64,000 bases of DNA from JALYNX01 sp963780755. Lineage in GTDB: Bacteria; Actinomycetota; Acidimicrobiia; Spongiisociales; ZC4RG35. The position numbers were made by a program, and so were the translations under genes. The DNA lies in assembly GCA_963780755.1 (NCBI GenBank), contig CAWACX010000001.1, forward strand, positions 124,001 to 188,000, given 5' to 3'. Shown here piece by piece: positions 1 to 8,314 of this stretch (positions are counted from its first letter, which is position 1; each line of letters starts with the position of its first letter). The notes beneath the pieces were generated by a model that saw nothing but the letters and a program-made list of their open reading frames with translations, did not search any database and was not told the origin of the DNA.

Positions 1-673
1 CTCCCTGATCCTGCCCCTCGACTGACCGACACCGGGCGACCCAGGGAAGGGCTCGGGCGGCGAGGCCGCGGGCCTGTCGGTGCTCGCCTCCTACGGGATC
101 CCGGTTCCCGGGTTTGCCGAGGTGAGCACTGTCGAGGCGGCGCTGGCTGCAGTCGCCGAGCTCGGGTACCCGGTGGTCCTCAAGTCGGCTCGGGCCGGTG
201 ACCACAAGACCGAGCGTGGTGGTGTGGTGACCGGGATCGACTCCGATGCCGGGTTGGAACGGGCCTACCTGGAGATGTCGGATCGCCTCGGCCCCGAGTG
301 TTTGGTCGCAGAGATGATCGGCCCCGGTGTCCAGGTGGGACTGGGCATGATCACCGACCCCCAGTTCGGGCCGGTGCTGATCGTTTCCGCAGGGGGCACC
401 CTGATCGAAGTGCTCGATGACCGGGTGGCCCTCTTCCCTCCGGTTGACGTGACACGCGCCAGGATGGCGCTCGAGCGATTGTCGATGAGGCCGTTGTTCT
501 CGGGAACGCGAGGCCAGCCGGAGGTCGATCTGGGCTCCCTTTCCGAGGTGGTTGCCCGCTTCTCCGAGCTGGTGGTCGATGCCGCCGGGATCCTGGCATC
601 GATCGATGTCAACCCGGTGATCGCCGGGGCCGAGCGAAGTGTTGCGGTCGATGTTCTCATGAAGGAGATGTGA
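1..673 (+). CDS. NDP-forming acyl-CoA synthetase, ATP-grasp C-terminal part (5' partial)
   Basis: The frame from about 26 to 673 encodes the ATP-grasp domain of an ADP/NDP-forming acyl-CoA synthetase, which couples acyl-CoA and nucleoside triphosphate chemistry. Visible signs are the start-of-domain phrase ASYGIPVPG, the nucleotide-binding lysine in YPVVLKSAR, and the C-terminal metal/nucleotide motif SIDVNPVI. The frame is stopped at 23-25, but reading frame 1 upstream and inserting a +1 shift near 55-58 gives a plausible linker, so the gene probably continues off the left edge. If the stop is real, the first usable start is GTG at 80, giving a free-standing subunit of about 197 residues. 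The stop codon overlaps the start of the enoyl-CoA hydratase (TGATG), so the two are translationally coupled. Confidence 0.8.
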
Positions 674-1471
674 TGCCAGACACCGTGTTGTCCAGGAACG
701 AGGGCTCGGTGCGGGTGATCAGCCTCAACCGTCCCGAAAAGCTCAATGCCCTGAACCGGGAGATGGTGGAGGCTCTCTCCTCGCATCTCGCCGAGGCAGC
801 TGTCGACGACGCGACCCGGGTCGTCATCCTTGGCGGGGAGGGACGCTCCTTCTGCTCCGGCTATGACCTCGTCGAGGAGGCCGATCCGACCCGGAGCCCG
901 GCTGAGAGCCTCGGGCACAGCCTCGGCGCCATGCTCGAGATCTTCGACCACCCCAAGCCGGTCATAGCCCAGGTCCACGGGCACTGTCTCGCCGGGGGAT
1001 GTGACTTGATGATGATGTGCGACCTGGCGGTGGCCTCCGAGGACGCGGTCTTCGGACAGCCCGAGATCCGGTTCGGATCCGCCGTGGTCGCCTATGTGAT
1101 GCCCTGGCTGATCGGGGCCCGGCGGGCCAAGGAGCTGCTGTTCACGGGTGAGGACCGGGTGACTGCCGAGGAGGCAATGCAGATCGGGCTCGTGAATCGG
1201 GTTGTTCCCCGGGAGCGACTCGAGGAGGAAACGATGGCGCTGGCTGTGAGTCTGTCGGTGGTCGACCCTGGGGCCATGCAACTCACAAAGCGGGCGGTGA
1301 ACCAGGCCTGGGAGCGGGCCGGCTTCGCGCGAGGCTCTCACGGCCGGAGTCGCGCTCGGCGGGATCATCGAGTCGGAGCGAGTTCCCGAACGCGAGGAGT
1401 TCGAGCGAATCGTCGCCGAGCAGGGCCTTCCCGAGGCGGTCCGCTGGCGGGATGGGAGGTTTGCCAGGTGA
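673..1471 (+). CDS. enoyl-CoA hydratase/isomerase family protein, frameshifted near 1328
   Basis: This is a crotonase-fold protein that would hydrate or isomerise an enoyl-CoA thioester. It shows the oxyanion-hole segment SFCSGYDL, the HCLAGGCDLMMMCDLA core and GQPEIRFG, and has the usual length of about 265 residues once corrected. The ATG at 673 follows GAAGGAG and overlaps the upstream stop. Near 1328 (TTCGCGCGAG) the frame is lost. Skipping one base restores a normal crotonase C-terminus (REALTAGVALGG...RWRDGRFAR) ending at the TGA at 1469-1471. Without correction the frame runs into purU and makes a false fusion. The stop overlaps the purU GTG start. The substrate is unknown; the neighbouring acyl-CoA synthetase suggests an acyl-CoA degradation context. 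Confidence 0.85.
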
Positions 1472-2313
1472 GGCAATACGTCCTGACCCTGAGCTGCCCG
1501 GACCGGCCCGGGATCGTCAATTCCATCACTGCCGCTCTGCTGCAGGTCGACGCCAACATCCTGGAGAGTGCCCAGTTCGGCGACATCGAGACCAATTCCT
1601 TCGCCCTGCGCACCGTGTTCGAGACCCGCCATGTCGACGCCGGACAGGTCGAAGAGCCATTGCGCGAGGTGGCCGAGCGACTCGCCGGCAGGCTCAAGTT
1701 GCGCCCCGTGGACGTGAGGCCACGGGTCCTGGTCATGGTTTCCAAGTTCGACCACTGCCTCCTCGACCTCCTTCATCGCCAGCAGTACGGCGAACTGGCG
1801 ATCGATATCCCGTTGATCGTCTCCAACCACCCCGACTGCGCCGAGCTCGCGGCGCGCTACGACGTTCCCTTCGTCCACATCCCGGTCACGGCGGAGACCA
1901 AGTCCGCGGCTGAGGCCAAGCTGTTGCTGTTGGTGGAGGAGAACGAGATCGACTTCGTTGTCCTCGCCCGATACATGCAGATCCTTTCCGCCGAGACCTG
2001 CCAAGCGCTTGAAGGGCGTGCCATCAACATCCACCACTCCTTCCTGCCAGGTTTCAAGGGCTCACGGCCCTACCACCAGGCGCATCAGCGAGGGGTCAAG
2101 CTGATCGGGGCAACCGCCCATTTCGTAACCGTCGACCTCGACGAGGGCCCGATCATCGAGCAGGACGTGGCCCGCGTCAGCCATTCCCACACCGCCGAAG
2201 ACCTGGTCTCGATCGGGCGGGACGTCGAGCGGATGGTCCTCGCCCGTGCGGTCCGCAACCATGCCGAGGACCGGGTGATCCTGATCGGGTCGAAGACGGT
2301 CGTGTTCGCCTAG
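1468..2313 (+). CDS. purU: formyltetrahydrofolate deformylase PurU
   Basis: PurU hydrolyses 10-formyltetrahydrofolate to formate and tetrahydrofolate, balancing one-carbon pools and feeding formate to purine synthesis. The 281-residue protein has an N-terminal ACT domain (about 1-80, beginning RQYVLTLSCPDRPGIVNSI) and a formyltransferase catalytic domain (about 87-281). The catalytic Asn-His-Asp set is visible in INIHHSFLPGFKGSRPYHQA and in the later DEGPIIEQDV segment. I place the start at GTG 1468, which overlaps the hydratase stop and sits exactly where PurU homologues begin; a longer reading through the frameshifted hydratase is artefactual. It is the third gene of a tightly packed rightward operon. 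Confidence 0.93.
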   Translation: MRQYVLTLSCPDRPGIVNSITAALLQVDANILESAQFGDIETNSFALRTVFETRHVDAGQVEEPLREVAERLAGRLKLRPVDVRPRVLVMVSKFDHCLLDLLHRQQYGELAIDIPLIVSNHPDCAELAARYDVPFVHIPVTAETKSAAEAKLLLLVEENEIDFVVLARYMQILSAETCQALEGRAINIHHSFLPGFKGSRPYHQAHQRGVKLIGATAHFVTVDLDEGPIIEQDVARVSHSHTAEDLVSIGRDVERMVLARAVRNHAEDRVILIGSKTVVFA

Positions 2314-2322
2314 AGCCAAGCG

Positions 2323-2375
2323 TTGTCCCCCTTTTGAAGGGGGGACCGCCGAAGCGAAGCGAGGCGAGGGGGGAT
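2323..2375. repeat. dispersed GC-rich repeat, copy 1
   Basis: This is a G/C-run element containing a hairpin CCCCCTT-TTG-AAGGGGG (2327-2343) followed by GACCG and then GGCGAGGGGGG. A second copy in inverted orientation lies at 40163-40219 and shares the blocks GTTGTCCCCCT, GGGGGGACCG and GGCGAGGGGGG in the same order. It sits between purU and the GYD-domain gene and may end or attenuate the upstream transcript. It is not coding. Confidence 0.65.
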
Positions 2376-2410
2376 GGGAGTAGCTTCCGCCGCGGGGCGA
2401 AAGGAGACTC

Positions 2411-2704
2411 ATGGCAACCTTCATCATCCTCGCCAGCTACACGGCGCAGGGGATCGCAAACATCAAGGACGCTCCAGGCCGATTGGATGGCGTCCGCGAG
2501 GGGCTTTCTCAGTACGGGGTGACCCTCAAGGATTTCTATCTCACGATGGGTGAGCACGACATCGTCGCGGTGCTCGATGCGCCCGACGCCGCTACCGCCG
2601 CCAAGGGGCTCTTGACGCTGGGTATGGCGGGCAACGTGAGCACGGTCACCATGACCGCCCTGACCGAGGACGAGTTCCGCCAAGTGGTGTCAGAGTTGCC
2701 CTGA
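2411..2704 (+). CDS. GYD domain-containing protein
   Basis: This is a small 97-residue protein of the GYD family, named for a conserved Gly-Tyr-Asp-type motif; the fold is ferredoxin-like and no reaction is established. The sequence begins ATFIILASYTAQGIANIKDAP and carries YLTMGEHDIVAVLDAPD, both typical of the family. A clear ribosome site (AAAGGAG) precedes the ATG. It lies behind purU, separated by the repeat at 2323-2375, and its stop is 13 bases from the convergent end of the aldehyde dehydrogenase. Its role here is unknown. Confidence 0.85.
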   Translation: MATFIILASYTAQGIANIKDAPGRLDGVREGLSQYGVTLKDFYLTMGEHDIVAVLDAPDAATAAKGLLTLGMAGNVSTVTMTALTEDEFRQVVSELP

Positions 2705-2716
2705 GGGCGAGCCCGG

Positions 2717-4159
2717 TCAGCCGTGCTTCACCATCACGTGCTTGGTGATGGTGTAGTCGTGGACCGACTCCAGCGACAGGTCCTTCCCGAACCCGGACTG
2801 CTTGAAGCCACCGTGCGGTGTCTCAGAGGCCAGGGGGATGTGGTCGTTCACCCACACCGTCCCGAACTCGAGGGCCGACGCCATGCGCATCGCCCTGCCA
2901 ATGTCCTTGGTCCACACCGAGGCGGCGAGCCCATAGAGGACGTCATTGCCGAGCTGGGCGCCCTGCTGCTCTCCCTCGAACGGGAGCACCACAAGCACCG
3001 GGCCGAAAACCTCCTGCTGCACGATCTCCGACTTCTGGTCGGCGTCGACGATCAAAGTGGGTGAGTAGTAGTAACCGCGGTCCATGCCGTCGGGCACCCC
3101 TCCTCCGGTCACCACCCGCGCCCCTGACTCCTTGGCCCGGTCGACGAACCCGCTGACACGCTCGTGCTGGGTAGCCGAGATCAACGGGCCCATGAAGGTG
3201 TCCTCGTCGTTTGGATCGCCGATGGTCACCCCCTGGAAGGCGGTCACCACCGCGTCGACGGTTTCGTCGAGCAGGTCCTTCTCCACGTAGAGCCGGGTGG
3301 CCGCGGTGCAGTCCTGGCCGGTGTTGTACAGCGCCCCGACCATGGCCGCTTCCGACAACGCCTCGACGTCGGCGTCGGCGAACACGATGAACGGGGCCTT
3401 CCCGCCGAGCTCGAGGTGGACCCGCTTCAGGGTGTCGGCCGCGGTCTTCATCACCTTCTTCCCGGTGCCGGTGGACCCGGTGAGGGAGATCATGCGGAGC
3501 CCGGGGTGCTCGACCAGGGCCTGGCCGGCATCGTTGCCGCCCGTGATCACGTTGAAGACACCGTCGGGGATCCCCGCCTCCGATGCCAGCTCACCGAGCA
3601 TGAGTGCGGTGCGCGGCGTTCCCGGAGCGGGTTTGAGGACGGTGGTGCACCCTGCGGCCAGTGCGGGGCCAACCTTCCATATCGCCATCAGGAGCGGATA
3701 GTTCCACGGTGCGATCTGGCCGACCGGGCCCACCGGCTCCCGGCGCAACATCGAGGTGTAGCCGGCGGCGAAGTCACCGGCTGCGGTCCCGGCGACGTTC
3801 CTGGCTGCAGACGCAAAGAACCTGAGGTTGTCGACGCCGAAGGGGAGATCGGCGCCGAGAGCGACCTGAGCGTAGGGCTTTCCGGTGTCTTCGGACTCCG
3901 CCCGGGCGAAGTCCTCGGCCCGCTCCTCGAGGAGATCGGCGAGCTTGTGGATCACCTTGGCCCGCTCTCCTGGGGTCGCCCCGGACCAGCGGCCGTCGAA
4001 AAACGCAGCGCTCGCAGACTCGACCGCGGTGTTGACGTCATCAGTCGAGGCGTCCACCACCTCGTCGAACACCTCCCCGGTAGCCGGGTTCTCCACCTTC
4101 AGCGGCGCCCCTCCGTTGCTCGGCGTCCACTTGCCATCGATCCAAAGGTCCCATGCCAT
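2717..4159 (-). CDS. aldehyde dehydrogenase, aminobutyraldehyde/betaine-aldehyde type
   Basis: This NAD(P)-dependent aldehyde dehydrogenase of 480 residues has the normal length. The Rossmann phosphate loop region (SLTGSTGTGKKVM), the general-base glutamate in LELGGKAP and the catalytic cysteine in NTGQDCTAATR are all present. The C-terminal phrase PHGGFKQSGFGKDLS is typical of gamma-aminobutyraldehyde and betaine-aldehyde dehydrogenases. It is the last gene of a leftward run that begins with an APC permease and a polyamine-type ABC transporter, so an amine-derived aldehyde is the likely substrate. Choline-type or aminoaldehyde substrates cannot be told apart from sequence alone. Confidence 0.92.
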   Translation of the reverse strand: MAWDLWIDGKWTPSNGGAPLKVENPATGEVFDEVVDASTDDVNTAVESASAAFFDGRWSGATPGERAKVIHKLADLLEERAEDFARAESEDTGKPYAQVALGADLPFGVDNLRFFASAARNVAGTAAGDFAAGYTSMLRREPVGPVGQIAPWNYPLLMAIWKVGPALAAGCTTVLKPAPGTPRTALMLGELASEAGIPDGVFNVITGGNDAGQALVEHPGLRMISLTGSTGTGKKVMKTAADTLKRVHLELGGKAPFIVFADADVEALSEAAMVGALYNTGQDCTAATRLYVEKDLLDETVDAVVTAFQGVTIGDPNDEDTFMGPLISATQHERVSGFVDRAKESGARVVTGGGVPDGMDRGYYYSPTLIVDADQKSEIVQQEVFGPVLVVLPFEGEQQGAQLGNDVLYGLAASVWTKDIGRAMRMASALEFGTVWVNDHIPLASETPHGGFKQSGFGKDLSLESVHDYTITKHVMVKHG

Positions 4160-4178
4160 CTCGAGTGCTCCTGTCTGC

Positions 4179-4968
4179 TCAGCTCTCCTCGGCCCGCTGC
4201 GCGTAGCGCTGGGCGAGGATGATCGGAATGAAGGTGATGACGATCACGAATACTGCCACCACGTTGGTGACGGGGCGGTTCCGGGGACGGACGAGTGAGG
4301 AGAAGATCCAGATCGGGAGGGTCTGCTGATTCCCGGCGGTGAATGTGGTGACGATGATCTCGTCGAAGGAGAGGGCGAAGGCCAGCATCCCGCCCACCAG
4401 CATGGCGGGGGCAAGTTGGGGGAGCAGCACGTGGCGGAAGGTCTGCCATCCCCGGGCCCCGAGGTCCATCGATGCTTCGAGGATGTTTGGAGATGTGCGC
4501 CGCATCCGGGCGATGACGTTGTTGAACGCCACCGCAACGCAGAAGGTGGCATGCCCGATCACCAGCGTCCAGAACGAGAACGAGAGATTGCCGAGGTTCA
4601 TCGCCGAGCGGAGGGCGATCCCGGTGATGATCCCGGGGAGGGCGATGGGAAGGATGATGAACAGGCTCAGTGTGTTCTTCCCGAAGAAGTTGGTCCTCCA
4701 CACCGCTGCCGCGGCGAGGGTGCCGACGATCAGGGCGACCAGGGTCGAGATGGCGGCGACACGAAGGGAAAGGCCCAGACGCGGCACGGATATCCGAGCT
4801 CTGCCACGCGACGGCGAACCAGTCGGTGGTGAATCCTGGCGGGGGAAATCGGAAACTCGCCGACTCGGTCGTGAAGGCATAGAGGAAGACGAACAGGATC
4901 GGGATGTGGAGGAAGGCGATGGTGAACCCGGCCGCCAGCTTCAACGCGAGGCTCGCTTTGGTTCTCAC
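4179..4968 (-). CDS. ABC transporter permease, PotC-like, frameshifted near 4779
   Basis: This is an inner-membrane permease of the spermidine/putrescine (PotC) family. The first part (from 4968) gives one membrane segment and a WFAVAWQSSDIRAA loop. A one-base shift at about 4779 then moves to the frame that carries the rest: LGLSLRVAAISTLVALIVG, further membrane segments and the permease-ATPase coupling loop EASMDLGARGWQTFRHVLLP. Removing one base gives a continuous protein of about 262 residues, the normal PotC length. The start overlaps the end of the PotB-like gene by four bases, so the two are coupled. I regard the shift as a probable sequence error because both halves are fully conserved. 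Confidence 0.85.
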
Positions 4969-5897
4969 AGCGCCTCGAAGGCTCCAAACCGGCGGGCCGC
5001 CGTGAGGTAGATCGCCATCACCGCGATCGGGATGAACGAGAACGCTGCTGCCAACGGCAGGTTGCCGGCCACGCCCTGGTAGGAGTAGATGGCGAGCCCG
5101 ATGAACGGGCTGGAATCGCCAATGATGGTGGGAATGATGTAGTCACCCAGGGTCAGGGAAAAGGTGAAAATCGACCCGGCGGCCACTCCCGGGATGGCCA
5201 TCGGCCAGGTCACCTTGCGGAACGTCACCGCGGGTCGGGCGCCGAGGTCGGCAGAGGCCTCGAGCAGCGATCCCGGAACCCTCTCCAGCGAGGCGTGGAT
5301 GGGAAGGATCATGTAGGGGAGCCAGATGTAGACGAAGACCAGGAATTGCCCGAACAGCGAGATCGAGAGCGAGGGCCCCCCGATCACGGGCGTGTTCAGG
5401 AACCACTGGAGCGCCCCGCCCAGGCCCAGTCTCTCCACGAACCAATTGATGATTCCGTCCGCAGCCAGGATCAATTTCCAGGAGTAGACCCTCACCAGGT
5501 ATGAGGACCACAGCGGCACCAGCACCGCCAGCACGAGCAGGGCTTTCACCTGCTTCCTCGCGTAGCGGGCCATGTAATAGGCAAGCGGGAAGGCAATGAC
5601 CACCGAGGCGACGGTGACCGCCGCCGCCATGCCCACCGTGCGCACCATCACGGCGACGTTGGCCTCGGTGAAAAGTTGTCTCCAGGAGTCGAGCGACAAC
5701 GTGTTCCCGATCACCCCGCTGAAGGTGTCCAGGGCATAGAAGCTTTGAACGAGGAGGGCGCCGAGGCTCCCCCCGTACACGCCAACAAGCCAGATCACCG
5801 GCACGGCGAGCAACAAGAGGACCTTCAGCCAGGGTCGTTGGTGAAGGCTTCTCGCGATGCGATGGGTGAGGGTCGGGCCCTTGGTGTCCGTCGTCAT
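4965..5897 (-). CDS. ABC transporter permease, PotB-like
   Basis: This is the partner permease of a polyamine-type importer, about 310 residues with six predicted membrane segments beginning WLKVLLLLAVPVIWLVGV. The coupling loop EASADLGARPAVTFRKVTWP marks the contact with the ATPase subunit. I choose the ATG at 5897; a longer reading to 5930 would cross the perfect hairpin at 5909-5941. It follows the solute-binding protein gene across a 58-base gap holding that hairpin and overlaps the next permease. Together with the ATPase and binding protein it forms a complete import system, apart from the frameshift in its partner. Confidence 0.9.
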   Translation of the reverse strand: MTTDTKGPTLTHRIARSLHQRPWLKVLLLLAVPVIWLVGVYGGSLGALLVQSFYALDTFSGVIGNTLSLDSWRQLFTEANVAVMVRTVGMAAAVTVASVVIAFPLAYYMARYARKQVKALLVLAVLVPLWSSYLVRVYSWKLILAADGIINWFVERLGLGGALQWFLNTPVIGGPSLSISLFGQFLVFVYIWLPYMILPIHASLERVPGSLLEASADLGARPAVTFRKVTWPMAIPGVAAGSIFTFSLTLGDYIIPTIIGDSSPFIGLAIYSYQGVAGNLPLAAAFSFIPIAVMAIYLTAARRFGAFEAL

Positions 5898-5908
5898 GGG
5901 CAAAGCCC

Positions 5909-5941
5909 GATGTGGGTGGCTCCCCGGCAACCACCCACATC
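5909..5941 (-). terminator. intercistronic perfect hairpin after binding-protein gene
   Basis: GATGTGGGTGG (5909-5919) is exactly complementary to CCACCCACATC (5931-5941) across an 11-base loop. It lies between the binding-protein stop and the PotB-like start on the transcribed strand and has no following T run. This fits a partial terminator or mRNA-stabilising hairpin that keeps binding protein in excess over permease. Confidence 0.6.
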
Positions 5942-5955
5942 AGCGAGCTACTGGG

Positions 5956-7143
5956 TCATCGGCCGCCGATCACTGCCAGGTAGTCGGTGGTCCACCGGTA
6001 GTAGGGGACGCAGGACCCCGTGGAGGCGGTCCCGTTGCAGTCGTCGGTCGGGGTCTTCCAGAACAGGATCTCGTCGAAGGACTCGCTCCCGTTGTTGGCG
6101 CAGCCCTCCGGGCCGAGCAGCTCGTTGCCCTCACAGGCGGCAGGAACTGCGGGCACGGTGCCGAACCAGGCCGCCAGGTCGCCCTGGAGCTTCGGGTTCA
6201 ACGAGTGCTCCATCCACATGTAGGCGCAGTTGGGGTGCGGGGCGTTGGAGCTCAACATCGTGGTGTCTGCCCACCCGGTCGCCCCCTCCTCGGGGACCAC
6301 CTTGTCGATCGGCGCACCGCCCGCCTGCAGGACGTTGGTCTGGAACGGCCAGGTCGAGGAGGCGGCGACACCCTCGTTGGTGAAGTCGTCGATCTGGATG
6401 AAGGCATCGTGCCAGTAGCGACCGATCAACTCTCGCTGCTGGCGCAGCAGAGTGAGAGCCGCCTGGTACTGGTCCTCGTTGAGCTGGTAGGGGTCTTCGA
6501 TGCCCAAGTCGGGTTGCGTACTCATCAGGTAGAGAGCGGCATCGGCGATATAGATCGGGCCGTCATAGGCCTGGACCCGTCCCACATTCGACTCGCCATC
6601 GGGGAGGTCCTGTTCCTCGAACACCACGTTCCAGGAGGTGGGTGGGGTGTCACCGAAGACCTCGGTGTTGTACCCGAGCACGTTGAAGCCCGACGAATAC
6701 GGGGTCCCATAGTGCTTGTCGTCGATGGTGTGCCACTCGGCGTCCTGTAGGCGGGGGTCGATTGTGTCCCAACTCTCGATCAGGTCGATGTTGATCTCCT
6801 GAACGGCTCCACCTGCGATGAGGCGGAGGCTGGAGTCGCCGGACGCGGTCACCAGGTCGTACTCCTCGGAGCCGGTCATCAGGGCCACCATCTCATCAGA
6901 GGTGCCAGCGACCTTGTTCTCGACCATGCAGCCGGTCTCTTCTTCGAAGGAGGTGACCCAATCGAAGTTGGCGTCGGTATCTCCTCTTTCGATATAGCCG
7001 GCCCAGGAAACGATGACGACGTTTCCTTCACCCTCGCCGATCTCGGTGGGCAGGTCCGCGCCTTCCTCGCCTCCTGAGTCGGTACAGGCAGTCGCCAGCA
7101 GGGCGATCGCCGTGATCAGGAGAATCAGCTTTCGTGATCTCAT
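5956..7143 (-). CDS. extracellular solute-binding lipoprotein, PotD/PotF-like
   Basis: This is the substrate-capturing lipoprotein of the ABC importer, 395 residues. The signal peptide MRSRKLILLITAIALLATAC ends in a lipobox cysteine at residue 20, followed by an acidic linker. The mature part begins NVVIVSWAGYIERG and continues through a PotD-like fold (FNVLGYNTEVFGD, AYMWMEHSLNP). Several extra cysteines near the C-terminus (ACEGNELLGPEGC, DDCNG, GSCVPYY) are unusual for PotD and may form surface disulfides. The start overlaps the ATPase gene stop (ATGA). Ligand is probably a polyamine or related amine, judged from family and neighbours. Confidence 0.9.
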   Translation of the reverse strand: MRSRKLILLITAIALLATACTDSGGEEGADLPTEIGEGEGNVVIVSWAGYIERGDTDANFDWVTSFEEETGCMVENKVAGTSDEMVALMTGSEEYDLVTASGDSSLRLIAGGAVQEINIDLIESWDTIDPRLQDAEWHTIDDKHYGTPYSSGFNVLGYNTEVFGDTPPTSWNVVFEEQDLPDGESNVGRVQAYDGPIYIADAALYLMSTQPDLGIEDPYQLNEDQYQAALTLLRQQRELIGRYWHDAFIQIDDFTNEGVAASSTWPFQTNVLQAGGAPIDKVVPEEGATGWADTTMLSSNAPHPNCAYMWMEHSLNPKLQGDLAAWFGTVPAVPAACEGNELLGPEGCANNGSESFDEILFWKTPTDDCNGTASTGSCVPYYRWTTDYLAVIGGR

Positions 7144-8240
7144 TCGATGGTTTCCTCCTCTGGGGTGTTGTTCCCGGCACCGGTCAAGACCGGCGCCCTC
7201 TCATCCGGCTCTCCCTCTCGAGGGGTCTCCTCGAGTGGTCGGCACGAACTCTTCATCCAGGTCAGCGTGACCGATCGTCCGATCTGCCGCTGGGCGTCGC
7301 TGTGATCTGCGGCAGTGTTCTGGGCGGCGACCTCGATGACGGCTCCGCCCACGTCGACGCGATATCGGGTGTACATGCCGAGGTAAACGGCCTCGGCGAT
7401 CGTCCCTTCGACGGCAGCCCGATCCGACGGGACTGTCGTGGCAGGCTCCTCGACGCTGATCTTCTCTGGCCGGACGGTGAAGGGGGCAGGTGATCCCATG
7501 ATCCGCTCCGCGACGGCTCCCGACATCACATTGGAAGTGCCCACGAACCCGGCGACAAACGCATTGCGAGGGTTCTCGTAGACCTCCGAGGGTGTTCCCA
7601 CTTGCTCGACTCGCCCATGGTTGAACACTGCGAGTCGGTCGCTCATGGTCAACGCCTCCTCCTGATCGTGGGTGACGTAGATGAAAGTGATCCCCACCTC
7701 GCGCTGCAGGGTCTTCAACTCCAGTTGCATCGCCTGGCGAAGCTTGAGATCGAGGGCGCCGAGCGGCTCGTCGAGGAGGAGCACCGAGGGGCGGTTGATC
7801 AGGGAGCGGGCCAAGGCCACCCTTTGCCGCTGCCCACCGGAGAGCTGGCTCGGCTTCCGCTCGGCGAACCCGTCGAGATGGACCATCGCCAGTGCTTTGG
7901 CCACCCGATCCCCCTGGTCTGCTTCCTTGCGGACCATCGGCCCGTAGCCGACGTTCTCGGCGACCGTCATATGGGGGAAGAGGGCATAGTCCTGGAACAC
8001 CGTGTTCACGTCCCGGTCGTATGGCGGGACGCCGGTGACGTCCTGGCCGTGCAAAGAAACCGATCCCGAAGTCGGGATCTCGAAACCGGCGATCATGCGC
8101 AGGCAGGTGGTCTTGCCGCTTCCGGACGGGCCGAGCATGGAGAAAAACTCACCATCGGCGATGTCCAGGGTGACTCCGTTGACCGCCGGCACCTCGCCGA
8201 ACACTTTGGTCACGTTGTCAAGCGTTACGGCATAAACCAA
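7140..8240 (-). CDS. ABC transporter ATP-binding protein, PotA-like
   Basis: This is the ATPase of the amine importer, 366 residues. Walker A is GPSGSGKTT, the signature is LSGGQRQRVALARSL, Walker B is VLLLDEPLGALD, and the H-loop is YVTHDQEEAL. The C-terminal third is a TOBE-like domain (MSGAVAERIMG, VRPEKISV, GRSVTLTW), as in PotA and MalK. A TTG at 8240 gives the expected N-terminus VYAVTLDNVTKVF. The gene follows the permease gene at 8315 after a perfect 12-base-pair hairpin and overlaps the binding-protein gene by four bases. Confidence 0.93.
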   Translation of the reverse strand: MVYAVTLDNVTKVFGEVPAVNGVTLDIADGEFFSMLGPSGSGKTTCLRMIAGFEIPTSGSVSLHGQDVTGVPPYDRDVNTVFQDYALFPHMTVAENVGYGPMVRKEADQGDRVAKALAMVHLDGFAERKPSQLSGGQRQRVALARSLINRPSVLLLDEPLGALDLKLRQAMQLELKTLQREVGITFIYVTHDQEEALTMSDRLAVFNHGRVEQVGTPSEVYENPRNAFVAGFVGTSNVMSGAVAERIMGSPAPFTVRPEKISVEEPATTVPSDRAAVEGTIAEAVYLGMYTRYRVDVGGAVIEVAAQNTAADHSDAQRQIGRSVTLTWMKSSCRPLEETPREGEPDERAPVLTGAGNNTPEEETIE

Positions 8241-8272
8241 TCGCGGTCCCCATCTGTCGCGGTCCGTGGGTC

Positions 8273-8300
8273 GGAGATCTGCCCTTGCGGGCAGATCTCC
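8273..8300 (-). terminator. perfect 12-bp hairpin between permease and ABC operon
   Basis: GGAGATCTGCCC (8273-8284), loop TTGC, then GGGCAGATCTCC (8289-8300) form a perfect stem. It lies just after the leftward permease stop at 8315 and before the PotA-like start at 8240. There is no T run, so it could be a weak terminator or an RNA-processing hairpin that sets the permease/ABC ratio. Confidence 0.6.
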
Positions 8301-8314
8301 GTATCAACAGGTGA

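Noticed and set aside
265..2037. 590-residue open frame on the minus strand
   Set aside because: It lies opposite acyl-CoA synthetase, hydratase and purU, which have clear motifs; the composition is that of a high-GC antisense frame.
670..2313. 547-residue hydratase-PurU fusion protein
   Set aside because: The join between 1328 and 1468 is an Arg/Gly/Ser-rich out-of-frame stretch. One base corrects the hydratase end, and purU has its own GTG.
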